Shown: one piece after another, positions 57,056 through 64,000 of the stretch
Position numbering within the stretch: position 1 is the stretch's first letter
Layout: the number at the start of each line of letters is the position of its first letter
Source of the DNA: Curvibacter gracilis ATCC BAA-807
GTDB taxonomy: Bacteria; Pseudomonadota; Gammaproteobacteria; Burkholderiales; Burkholderiaceae_C
Reading direction: 5' to 3'
NCBI RefSeq assembly: GCF_000518645.1
Contig: NZ_JADZ01000006.1
Span: 248,001 to 312,000 of the forward strand
DNA: 64,000 nucleotides
Program-made: the position numbers and the translations under genes
The notes under the pieces: model-generated
The model's database searches: none
What the model was told of the DNA's origin: nothing
The model's input: only the letters and a program-made list of their open reading frames with translations

Positions 57056-57670
57056 ATGTTCGGTGTGGCAGATTACGGCGCTTTCGTGGCAGCCATCGTC
57101 CTGTTCCTGGCGATTCCGGGGCCGGGCAACCTGGCCCTGATCACCTCCACCGGCAAGGGTGGTCTGCGTGGCGGCATGGCCGCCACCCTGGGCGTGATCG
57201 CGGGTGACCAGGTGCTGATGTGGCTGGCCGTGGCCGGCGTGGCCGCCTTGCTGTCCGCCTGGCCGCCGGCTTTCCATGCCGTGCAGTGGTTGGGGGCGGC
57301 TTACCTGGCCTGGCTGGGTTTTCGCATGCTCACGGCCAAGCCCGGATCGGCCCCGGTGCTGAACATCCGGCCGCGCCAGTATTTTCAACAGGCGGCCGCC
57401 ATCACCTTGCTCAACCCCAAGGCCATCGTGTTCTACATGGCTTTCTTTCCGCTGTTTGTCGACCCGGTGCACCACCAGGGCCTGCTGACCTTTGGCGTCA
57501 TGGCGGCCACCATCGCGGCCCTGACCCTGGCCTATGGCGTGATCGTGGTGCTGCTGACGCACTTTCTGGCCGAACGCCTGCGCGCCAACCCCGTCATCGC
57601 GCGTGGGCTGGAAAAGCTGGCCGGCGTGTTCCTGATCGGCTTTGGCCTGAAGCTGGCCCTTTCCAAATAA
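57056..57670 (+). CDS. LysE family amino-acid exporter
   Basis: A 204-residue inner-membrane protein with about six hydrophobic segments and the family signature FLAIPGPGNLALITSTGKGG; exports amino acids or homoserine lactones. GAAGGAG precedes the ATG. It sits between rsmG and parA, a position I recall from related Burkholderiales. Confidence 0.92.
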   Translation: MFGVADYGAFVAAIVLFLAIPGPGNLALITSTGKGGLRGGMAATLGVIAGDQVLMWLAVAGVAALLSAWPPAFHAVQWLGAAYLAWLGFRMLTAKPGSAPVLNIRPRQYFQQAAAITLLNPKAIVFYMAFFPLFVDPVHHQGLLTFGVMAATIAALTLAYGVIVVLLTHFLAERLRANPVIARGLEKLAGVFLIGFGLKLALSK

Positions 57671-57697
57671 CCCAGACCCCATAACAAGAACGAATTC

Positions 57698-58468
57698 ATG
57701 GCCAAGATTTTTTGCGTCGCCAATCAAAAAGGGGGGGTCGGCAAGACCACCTCCACCGTCAACCTGGCTGCCGGCCTGGCCAAGATCGGCCAGCGCGTGC
57801 TGATGGTCGACCTGGACCCGCAGGGCAATGCCACCATGGGCTCGGGCGTGGACAAGCGCCAGCTCGAATTCACGGTGTACGACGTGCTGATCGAATCGGC
57901 CTCGGTGGCCGAGGCCAAGGTGCATTCCGCAACCTGCGGCTACGACGTGTTGGGCGCCAACCGCGAGCTGGCCGGTGCCGAGGTCGAGCTGGTGCAGCTG
58001 GAGCGGCGTGAAAAGCGCCTCAAGACTGCGCTGGCCGCGGTCGATGCCGATTACGACTTCATGCTGATCGACTGCCCGCCCTCGCTGTCGATGCTGACCC
58101 TGAACGGCCTGTGTGCCGCCCATGGGGTGATCGTGCCCATGCAGTGCGAGTACTTTGCGCTGGAGGGGCTGACCGACCTGGTCAACACCATCAAGCAGGT
58201 GCATGCCAACCTCAACAAGGATCTGCAGATCATCGGCCTGCTGCGTGTGATGTTCGACCCGCGCATCACGCTGCAGCAGCAGGTGAGCGAGCAGCTCAAG
58301 GGCCACTTTGCCGACAAGGTGTTCAACACCGTGATCCCGCGCAATGTGCGCCTGGCCGAGGCCCCCAGCTACGGCTTGCCGGGTGTGGTGTTCGACCCGC
58401 AGGCCAAGGGCAGCCAGGCCTTCGTCGAGTTTGCCGAAGAAATGGTGCAGCGCATCAAAACCATGTGA
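57698..58468 (+). CDS. parA: chromosome partitioning ATPase ParA (Soj)
   Basis: A 256-residue deviant Walker ATPase that moves ParB-parS complexes over the nucleoid. The Walker A motif is KGGVGKTTSTVNLA, the A' motif is MVDLDPQGNAT, and the Walker B region is LIDCPPSL. The short N-terminus without a helix-turn-helix is the chromosomal (type Ib-like) form. It is followed by a small hydrolase gene, then parB. Confidence 0.96.
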   Translation: MAKIFCVANQKGGVGKTTSTVNLAAGLAKIGQRVLMVDLDPQGNATMGSGVDKRQLEFTVYDVLIESASVAEAKVHSATCGYDVLGANRELAGAEVELVQLERREKRLKTALAAVDADYDFMLIDCPPSLSMLTLNGLCAAHGVIVPMQCEYFALEGLTDLVNTIKQVHANLNKDLQIIGLLRVMFDPRITLQQQVSEQLKGHFADKVFNTVIPRNVRLAEAPSYGLPGVVFDPQAKGSQAFVEFAEEMVQRIKTM

Positions 58469-58485
58469 GCCCCCGGAGGCATTCG

Positions 58486-59037
58486 ATGATTCAGGCTTCA
58501 GATGTTCTTCTGCTGCCGGGCTGGCAGAACAGCGGCCCTGGCCACTGGCAGACCCTGTGGGAGCAGCAGCACGGTTTTGTGCGGGTGGAGCAGCACGACT
58601 GGATGCGCCCGTTGCGCGGCGACTGGAATGCCCGCCTCGAAGAGGTGCTGCTGGCCCAGAGCGCGCCGGTGGTCCTGGTGGCGCACAGCCTGGGTTGTGC
58701 GCTGGTGGCGGCCTGGGCCGCGCACTCGCGCAACACGGGCCGGGTGCGCGGCGCGCTGCTGGTGGCCCCGCCCGAGCTGGAGCGCGACGATCTGCGCGTG
58801 ATGCTGCCCGGCTGGGCCCCGATGGCGCGCCAGCGCCTGCCCTTTGCCAGCGTGCTGGTGGCCAGCAGCGACGACCCCTATGCCAGCCTGGCGCATGCCC
58901 AGGGCCTGGCCCAGGCCTGGGGCAGCCGCTTGGTGGACGCCGGCCCGCGCGGGCACCTGAACGCCGAATCGGGCCTGGGCGACTGGCCCGAGGGGCTGGC
59001 CTTGCTGCAATCTCTGCAATCTCCTCGGGCGCTTTGA
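58486..59037 (+). CDS. RBBP9/YdeN-type alpha/beta hydrolase
   Basis: A 183-residue serine hydrolase with LLPGWQNSGPGHWQ at the start, nucleophile in VAHSLGCAL, acid Asp in ASSDDPYAS and His in PRGHLNAESGLGDW. GGAGG precedes the ATG at 58486. Substrate unknown. It lies between parA (17 bp) and parB (40 bp) and so is made with them. Confidence 0.9.
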   Translation: MIQASDVLLLPGWQNSGPGHWQTLWEQQHGFVRVEQHDWMRPLRGDWNARLEEVLLAQSAPVVLVAHSLGCALVAAWAAHSRNTGRVRGALLVAPPELERDDLRVMLPGWAPMARQRLPFASVLVASSDDPYASLAHAQGLAQAWGSRLVDAGPRGHLNAESGLGDWPEGLALLQSLQSPRAL

Positions 59038-59077
59038 CGGGCCCTGCAATCCAAGTTCCAAGAAAGATCTGACCAAG

Positions 59078-60019
59078 ATGGCGACCAAGAAACCCAAGGG
59101 CCTGGGCCGTGGACTCGAAGCCCTGCTGGGCCCCAAGGTGGACGAAGCCGCCGCAGACGGCAGCGCCCCCGTGGCCAACAGCGGCCAGCCCGCCACCCTG
59201 CTGCTGGACCAGCTGGTGCCCGGCGTCTACCAGCCGCGCACGCGCATGGACGAGGGCGCGCTGTACGAGCTGGCCGAAAGCATCAAGGCCCAGGGCATCA
59301 TGCAGCCCATCCTGGTGCGCCGCCTGCACGCCGGCCCGAACGACGGCAAGTACGAAATCATTGCCGGCGAGCGCCGCTTCCGCGCCTCGCGCCTGGCCGG
59401 CCTGGACAGCGTGCCGGTGCTGATCCGCGAGGTGCCCGACGAGGCCGCCGCGGCCATGGCGCTGATCGAGAACATCCAGCGCGAAGACCTCAACCCGCTC
59501 GAAGAAGCCCAGGGCCTGCAGCGCCTGGTGAAGGAGTTCGGCCTGACCCACGAGCAGGCCGCCCAGGCGGTGGGCCGCTCGCGCAGCGCGGCCTCCAACC
59601 TGCTGCGCCTGCTGAACCTGGCCGAGCCGGTGCAGACCATGCTGATGGCGGGCGACCTGGACATGGGCCATGCGCGCTCGCTGCTGTCGCTGGACCGCGC
59701 CACCCAGATCACTGCCGCCAACCAGATCGTGGCCAAGAAGCTGTCGGTGCGCGAGTCCGAGGGCCTGGTCAAGAAGATCGGCGCCGAGTTCAGCCTGACC
59801 TCGCCCAAGCCCGCCAAGAAAGACAAGTCGCGCGACCTCAAGCGGGTGGAAGAAGAACTCTCCGACCTGCTGACCGCCACCGTGGAGGTGCGCGTGAAAA
59901 AGCGCGTCAAGCGCGCCGGCCGCACCGAGGAAATGGGCGAGCTGGCCATCCAGTTCGGCTCGCTGGAAGAACTCAACGGCCTGATCGACCGCCTGCGCGG
60001 CAGCACCTCGGGCGCTTGA
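59078..60019 (+). CDS. parB: chromosome partitioning protein ParB (Spo0J)
   Basis: A 313-residue CTP-dependent DNA clamp that loads at parS. The N-terminus KPKGLGRGLEALLG contacts ParA. The CTPase core has NDGKYEIIAGERRFRAS and ENIQREDLNPLEEA. The helix-turn-helix that reads parS covers LTHEQAAQAVGRSRSAASN. A C-terminal dimer domain ends the protein. Three parS sites lie 2-5 kb upstream. Confidence 0.96.
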   Translation: MATKKPKGLGRGLEALLGPKVDEAAADGSAPVANSGQPATLLLDQLVPGVYQPRTRMDEGALYELAESIKAQGIMQPILVRRLHAGPNDGKYEIIAGERRFRASRLAGLDSVPVLIREVPDEAAAAMALIENIQREDLNPLEEAQGLQRLVKEFGLTHEQAAQAVGRSRSAASNLLRLLNLAEPVQTMLMAGDLDMGHARSLLSLDRATQITAANQIVAKKLSVRESEGLVKKIGAEFSLTSPKPAKKDKSRDLKRVEEELSDLLTATVEVRVKKRVKRAGRTEEMGELAIQFGSLEELNGLIDRLRGSTSGA

Positions 60020-60023
60020 TGCG

Positions 60024-60779
60024 ATGAGCCGCCCTGTGCCCGGCCACCGCCCGGCCGCCCGTCTGCGCCTGCCCTGGCCCCTGCCGGCCCTGCTGGTGTG
60101 GGCGGCGGCCTGGGGCCTGTTTGCCGTGCTGGCACAGGCCGGGGTGGACCTGCTGGTGGCCCTGGGCTGTGCCGCGGCCCTGGGGGCCCTGGGCAGCGTG
60201 CTGGGGCCCAACTGGTGGCGCCGCTTCATGATCGCGCTGGGCTTTCCCTTGTCACTGCTGGTGTCGGGGGCCATCACCCTGCCGGGCTGGGTGTGGCTGC
60301 TGCCGCTGGGCCTGGTGCTGCTGGTCTACCCGATCAATGCCTGGCGCGATGCGCCGATCTTCCCCACCCCCCGGGCCGCCTTGCTGGGCCTGCCCCAGGC
60401 AATCGCCTTGCCTGCCGGTGCCGCGGTGCTGGACGCCGGCTGTGGCCTGGGCGACGGCCTGCGGGCCCTGCGCCGGGCCTGGCCCGAGGCGGCGCTGCAT
60501 GGCCTGGAGTGGAGCTGGCCCCTGCGCCTGCTGTGCGCCTTGCGCTGCCCCTGGGCCCAGGTGCGGCGCGGCGACATCTGGCGCGAATCCTGGGCGCCGT
60601 ACCAGCTGGTGTATGTGTTCCAGCGCCCCGAGAGCATGGCGCGGGCCCTCGCCAAGGCCCAGGCCGAGATGGCCCCGGGCAGCTGGCTGGTGAGCCTGGA
60701 GTTCGAGGTGCTGGGCCAGCCCCACCAGGCCCGGCTGATGGCGCCCGATGGGCGTCCGGTCTGGATCTACCGGGTCTGA
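60024..60779 (+). CDS. membrane-anchored class I SAM methyltransferase
   Basis: A 251-residue protein with three hydrophobic segments in the first 105 residues (about 17-40, 42-60, 75-103) and a C-terminal Rossmann methyltransferase domain with motif I VLDAGCGLGDGLRAL. The target is unknown. It starts 4 bp after parB and may be cotranscribed with the partition genes. Confidence 0.8.
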   Translation: MSRPVPGHRPAARLRLPWPLPALLVWAAAWGLFAVLAQAGVDLLVALGCAAALGALGSVLGPNWWRRFMIALGFPLSLLVSGAITLPGWVWLLPLGLVLLVYPINAWRDAPIFPTPRAALLGLPQAIALPAGAAVLDAGCGLGDGLRALRRAWPEAALHGLEWSWPLRLLCALRCPWAQVRRGDIWRESWAPYQLVYVFQRPESMARALAKAQAEMAPGSWLVSLEFEVLGQPHQARLMAPDGRPVWIYRV

Positions 60780-60871
60780 AGCGGGTTCTGATCCGGCTTT
60801 CGGCCGGGCCCTGAGCGGCCTATCATGGGGCGCAGGCCATCTGCCAGCCACCCGCGCCAGGAGCGCCCACC

Positions 60872-61960
60872 ATGAACATCGCCAGCCGCCTTCCAAGCCG
60901 CCACCGCCGGGCCCTGCTGGCCTGCGTGATCGGCGGGCTACCTACCCGCGCGCTGTGGGCCCAGGAGCGCTCTGACCAGGCCCCGCCGCCCGCGCTGTGG
61001 TGGCCCCCGGAGCGGCACTGGCAACGGCTGCGCGAGCGCGCCCCGCAGTCGCCCGAGGTGCAGGCCGTCATGAAGGCCCAGTACCAGTTGCTGGCGCGCG
61101 GCTGGAGCCAGCCCCCGCACGCCTTGGCCCACCTGCCTGCCGAGCCACACTGGCAGGGCGAGGCACCGCCACGCCGTGTGGCCGACAGCCTGGGCGAGTT
61201 CGAACAGCTGCAGGCCCTGGCCTTTCTGTACACGCTCAACGGCCAGGCGGCCTACCGGGAGCGCGCACTGGAGCTGCTGCGCCCCTGGGCGCGCAGCCTG
61301 GGCCCGGTGGCCCAGCCTCTGGCCCTGCGCTGGCTCGAGCCCGCCATGTGGGCCTACCGCCTGTTGCGCCCCCACCTGGGCGCGCCGGATCGGGCCCGCC
61401 TGGATGCCTGGTGGCAGGCCCATGCCCTGGCCCAGCAGGGCGACCGGCAGCTGGACCGGCCCGACGCCCTCGACCGCCGCAACAGCCACCGCCTGTGCAG
61501 CATCGGCCTGATCGGCTGGGCCCTGGGCGATGCCACCCTGGTCGAATCGGCCCGACGCGGCTTGCAACAGCAGCTGATGGACGCGTTGTTGCCCACGGGC
61601 GAGAGCCTGGACTACCGCCAGAGCGGCCGCCTCGCCGACCAGGTGGACGCCTTGCGCCCCCTGCTCACGCTGGCCCTGGCGCTGCGTGAAAGTGGCGACG
61701 ACCTGTACCACTGGGGCACCCCGGCCGGCGCCTCGATGGCGCGCAGCGTGGCCTGGCTGCTGGCCCGCACGCAGAACCCCAGCCGGTACCCGGAGCTGCG
61801 CGGCCAGACGGTGGAGGCGGCTCAGCTGCAGCCACTGCAGGCCCTGATCGAGGCCTGGCAACCCGGCCTCACCCCGCTCGGCATGGGGTCCGGGCGCCAG
61901 CACAGCCCGGCCGGTGTGCGGCTGCGCCTGCTGCTCAACAACCTGCCTGAAGAGCGCTAA
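60872..61960 (+). CDS. alginate lyase family-like exported protein
   Basis: A 362-residue protein with an N-terminal signal sequence (arginine-rich start, then LLACVIGGLPTRALWAQ). The helical body has LEFEQLQAL-like helices, RWLEPAMWAYRLLRP, N204-S-H-R and LDYRQSGRLADQVDALRPLLTLA. This follows the alpha-toroid fold of PL5/AlgL-type polysaccharide lyases, where an N-x-H pair is catalytic. Activity on alginate itself is uncertain; no alginate genes are near. Confidence 0.65.
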   Translation: MNIASRLPSRHRRALLACVIGGLPTRALWAQERSDQAPPPALWWPPERHWQRLRERAPQSPEVQAVMKAQYQLLARGWSQPPHALAHLPAEPHWQGEAPPRRVADSLGEFEQLQALAFLYTLNGQAAYRERALELLRPWARSLGPVAQPLALRWLEPAMWAYRLLRPHLGAPDRARLDAWWQAHALAQQGDRQLDRPDALDRRNSHRLCSIGLIGWALGDATLVESARRGLQQQLMDALLPTGESLDYRQSGRLADQVDALRPLLTLALALRESGDDLYHWGTPAGASMARSVAWLLARTQNPSRYPELRGQTVEAAQLQPLQALIEAWQPGLTPLGMGSGRQHSPAGVRLRLLLNNLPEER

Positions 61961-62202
61961 GCCCGGGAGCGCTGAGCGCGGGGCTTGCCAGCCGGGGCAG
62001 GCAAAGTTCCGCCTTGATTGTTTCTAAATATGGAATAGCCATTTGCTCATGACGATGTTTTATTGTTGGTGTTAACCCTATAAAGTTCATCCCATCGATG
62101 AGCCAGACACCTCTGCAAAGACTCACCGAGCTGGACAAGACGGCGCCCCTCAAGGCCTCCGCCCTGCCCGGAAGTCCATCCACTTTGAAAGGAAACATCA
62201 TC

Positions 62203-62499
62203 ATGAACCGCCAACTGATCGCCTCCGCCCTGATTGCCGCCTCTGCCTTCGTGGCCGCCGCACCCAGCTTTGCCGAAGGCCTGGCCGAATACAACCAGCG
62301 CGCCGACGTGGTGTCGCAATACAGCCGCGCCGAAGTGAAGACCCAGGCCGTGGCCGCCGCCCGCCATGCCGCCGACGTGGACACCAACTCGCAGGTGCTG
62401 CCGGCCGTGAAGTCCGCCATCACCCGCCAGGAAGTGCGCCAGGCGGCCGCCGCCGCCAACCGCGCCGGCCTGCTGCCGCACGGCGAACTGACCTACTGA
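62203..62499 (+). CDS. small exported protein, DUF4148-like
   Basis: A 98-residue protein with a signal peptide (MNRQLIASALIAASAFVAAA, cleaved near SFAE) and an Ala-rich mature part in which SRAEV and TRQEV occur about 33 residues apart. A single TRAEV-type motif is typical of DUF4148 proteins of Burkholderiales; here it seems doubled. AAAGGAAA precedes the ATG at 62203. An AT-rich stretch with TATAAA near 62080 is a likely promoter. Confidence 0.75.
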   Translation: MNRQLIASALIAASAFVAAAPSFAEGLAEYNQRADVVSQYSRAEVKTQAVAAARHAADVDTNSQVLPAVKSAITRQEVRQAAAAANRAGLLPHGELTY

Positions 62500-62541
62500 T
62501 CCACGCGTTCAGTTCAGCTGCCCTGAATCGCCAGGGCGCAC

Positions 62542-62578
62542 AAAAACCCCGCCCGGCGCGAGCCAGGCGGGGTTTTTT
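62542..62578 (+). terminator. rho-independent terminator
   Basis: AAAAACCCCGCC and GGCGGGGTTTTTT form a strong stem with a 12-base loop after the small exported protein gene. Confidence 0.92.
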
Positions 62579-62653
62579 CATGGCGCTCCGATCAGGTTGG
62601 GAGGGCCTGATGTCCCGATGGATGCACTCGACCCGCTGCATGGCAAAAACGAG

Positions 62654-62698
62654 GATCAACAGACCCCGTCCAGCCGAGGTGCTCTGTGTCTGTTGATC
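62654..62698 (+). repeat. inverted repeat around the toxin start
   Basis: GATCAACAGA (62654-62663) and TCTGTTGATC (62689-62698) are exact 10-bp arms. The 25-base loop holds the toxin ribosome-binding site (CGAGG, from 62674) and its GTG start (62686). Confidence 0.8.
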
Positions 62699-63066
62699 AA
62701 AATTCGTTCATAAACGAGAATTTGCCCCGATCCATTGCGCACTACCTCACAGCAGGGAGCCACCGCGATCTGTACCTGGAGTGGCTGCGTGGAATGCGCG
62801 ATGTCCGGGCCAAAGTGGCTGTCATTCGACGGGTGGGCCAGTTGGAGCGGGGCCTCTTCGGCGACCACAAGTTTTGTCGTGACGGCGTCTGGGAGTTGCG
62901 GGTGGATGTGGGGCAAGGCTACCGGATCTACTACGCACGGCCTGGATCGATGGTTTTGTTGCTGGGTGGTGGCACCAAGCGAAGCCAGCCGGCCGACATC
63001 GAAAGAGCCGTCACGGCGTGGACGGATTGGCAACGGAGAACAGATGATGAAAAACAGACCCCATGA
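62686..63066 (+). CDS. type II toxin, RelE/ParE-like addiction module killer
   Basis: A 126-residue protein of the small Gp49-like/HigB-like killer family: LEWLRGMRDVRAKVAVIRRV, GQLERGLFGDHK, VWELRVDVGQGYRIYYAR and LLLGGGTKRSQPADIERA are the family blocks. Members cut mRNA at the ribosome. The start is GTG at 62686, with GAGG upstream. The toxin comes first and overlaps its antitoxin gene, an order common in this family. Confidence 0.88.
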   Translation: MSVDQNSFINENLPRSIAHYLTAGSHRDLYLEWLRGMRDVRAKVAVIRRVGQLERGLFGDHKFCRDGVWELRVDVGQGYRIYYARPGSMVLLLGGGTKRSQPADIERAVTAWTDWQRRTDDEKQTP

Positions 63067-63376
63067 CGATGCCATGGTCGAGTTGTACCGGTCCGATCCG
63101 GCCCTGGCCCTGGAGGTCATCAACAGCATCCTGGAAGATGGCGATCAAGCAGAGCTGTTGGTGGTGCTGCGTCAACTCGCCCAGGCCTTGGGCGGGGTGT
63201 CCGCGCTGGCGCAACAGGCCCGGCTGAACCCCACCCAGCTTTACCGCACCCTGTCGCCCAGTGGCAACCCGGCGCTCAGCAGCTTGCTGGTCATCCTGAA
63301 AGCACTGGGCTTGCGGCTGGCGGTGCAGCCGCTGGCATCAAGCCCTTCGCTGGATGCCAACGCCGAGCCGGCGTGA
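63044..63376 (+). CDS. antitoxin, addiction module antidote (HTH)
   Basis: A 110-residue DNA-binding antitoxin. LRQLAQALGGVSALAQQARLN and LYRTLSPSGNPALSSLLVIL form the helix-turn-helix typical of the partner of this killer family; LKALGLRLAVQP ends the domain. ATG at 63044 or 63047, after GGAG. It overlaps the toxin by 23 bp and represses its own promoter in relatives. Confidence 0.88.
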   Translation: MMKNRPHDDAMVELYRSDPALALEVINSILEDGDQAELLVVLRQLAQALGGVSALAQQARLNPTQLYRTLSPSGNPALSSLLVILKALGLRLAVQPLASSPSLDANAEPA

Positions 63377-63393
63377 GGCCTGCGGCGTTTTTT
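63359..63393 (+). terminator. probable terminator of the toxin-antitoxin unit
   Basis: AACGCCG (63359-63365) can pair with CGGCGTT (63383-63389), followed by TTTT. It overlaps the antitoxin stop codon. The loop is large (17 bases). Confidence 0.5.
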
Positions 63394-64000
63394 CAAAGCG
63401 CGAAGATCTTGCCCGGGTTCAGGATGTTCTTGGGGTCGAGGGCGCGTTTGATGGTGCGCATCATGTCGACCGCGCCGGCGCCGGTTTCGTCGAGCAGAAA
63501 GCCCATCTTGTGCAGGCCCACACCGTGCTCGCCGGTGCAGGTGCCGCCCAGTTGCAGCGCCCGGGTGACGAGCTTGTGGTTCAGTTCTTCGGCCTTGGCG
63601 CGTTCGTCGGCGTCATCGGGGTTGATCAGGTAGCCAAAGTGGAAGTTGCCGTCGCCCACGTGGCCCACCAGGAAGTAGGGGATGCCGCTGGCGTCGGTCT
63701 CGGTCACCGAGTCGAGCAGGCAGTCGGCCAGGCGGCTGATGGGCACGCAGGTGTCGGTGGAGATGGCCTTGCAGCCCGGGCGTGACTGCACGGCGGCAAA
63801 GTAGGCGTTGTGCCGGGCCGTCCACAGGCGGGTGCGTTCCTCGGGGGTGCTGGCCCATTCGAAGGCGTTGCCGCCGAACTCGCTGGCGATCTCCTGCACG
63901 GTTTCAGCCTGTTCTTTGACGCTGGTGGGTGAGCCGTGGAACTCCATCAGCAGCATGGGTTCTTCGCGCAGGCTGAGCTTGGAGTACTGGTTGACCATGC
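63393..64000 (-). CDS. FAD-binding oxidase, GlcD/D-lactate dehydrogenase type (C-terminal part)
   Basis: The C-terminal about 200 residues of a GlcD-like flavoprotein oxidising a 2-hydroxy acid; the rest lies beyond the window. The cap and C-terminal motifs are clear: VGHVGDGNFHFGYLINP, with the metal- or substrate-binding His residues, TCTGEHGVGLHKMGFL and the end DPKNILNPGKIF. The gene has no start in the window; the Met near 63998 is internal. It converges on the toxin-antitoxin unit. Confidence 0.93.
   Translation of the reverse strand, partial: MVNQYSKLSLREEPMLLMEFHGSPTSVKEQAETVQEIASEFGGNAFEWASTPEERTRLWTARHNAYFAAVQSRPGCKAISTDTCVPISRLADCLLDSVTETDASGIPYFLVGHVGDGNFHFGYLINPDDADERAKAEELNHKLVTRALQLGGTCTGEHGVGLHKMGFLLDETGAGAVDMMRTIKRALDPKNILNPGKIFAL

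Noticed and set aside
56804-60277. Long open frame antisense to the lysE-parA-parB region
   Set aside because: The plus-strand genes are unmistakable; the antisense frame has no recognisable domain.
1-64000. tRNA, rRNA, tmRNA or known riboswitches
   Set aside because: No cloverleaf with a GTTCRANNC arm and no recognisable rRNA or riboswitch core was seen by eye; a covariance search could still find small RNAs.

Overview
This is a GC-rich chromosomal segment of a betaproteobacterium, most likely Burkholderiales and close to Comamonadaceae or Sphaerotilaceae. The reasons are the long-form LeuA, a second IF-1 in the betaproteobacterial style, a Bug-family solute receptor, a DUF4148-like exported peptide, and the gene order mnmG-rsmG-lysE-parA-hydrolase-parB. 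I see no rRNA, tRNA, CRISPR array, transposase or prophage gene.

Region 1 (1-9.3 kb): leuA and a GNAT acetyltransferase, an HDOD signalling protein, a MATE exporter behind a palindromic operator, and a GntR regulator divergent from a small catabolic set (ThDP enzyme, Bug receptor, glyoxalase-like protein). Region 2 (9.3-17.6 kb): infA, a small hypothetical gene, a 0.5 kb gap, and two large convergent GGDEF/EAL proteins. Region 3 (17.6-18.8 kb): a gene-free stretch that looks like a replication origin. It has DnaA boxes and two direct copies of a complete unwinding module (AT-rich stretch, TAG trinucleotide repeats, 14-nt spacer, DnaA box) 621 bp apart. No dnaA gene is in the window.

Region 4 (18.8-46.2 kb): a Spy/CpxP-like periplasmic protein, rdgC, a Gate-domain membrane protein, a DUF2892 gene with a CsoR-like palindrome, the copper unit cueR/copZ/copA, a chemoreceptor, and two HME-RND tripartite efflux operons, each with its own two-component system. 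The first efflux operon continues without a break into an alpha/beta hydrolase, an acyl carrier protein and a ketosynthase, an arrangement I do not know from described systems. A hemerythrin protein follows its sensor kinase gene. The second operon runs response regulator, kinase, adaptor, pump, DUF3240 protein, outer-membrane channel.

Region 5 (46.2-53.8 kb): an Old Yellow Enzyme-type reductase, a YbfB-like MFS transporter, and an HD-GYP response regulator paired with a hybrid histidine kinase. Region 6 (53.8-62.6 kb): the chromosome-partition locus with parA, parB and three parS sites lying inside the genes ykgJ-like, mnmG and rsmG, then a membrane methyltransferase, an alginate-lyase-like protein and a small exported protein. 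Region 7 (62.6-64 kb): a toxin-first type II toxin-antitoxin pair and the C-terminal part of a GlcD-type FAD oxidase cut by the window edge.

The main themes are origin-proximal chromosome biology (oriC at about 18 kb, parABS at 54-60 kb), metal or membrane stress efflux packed between them, and a high density of cyclic-di-GMP signalling proteins.
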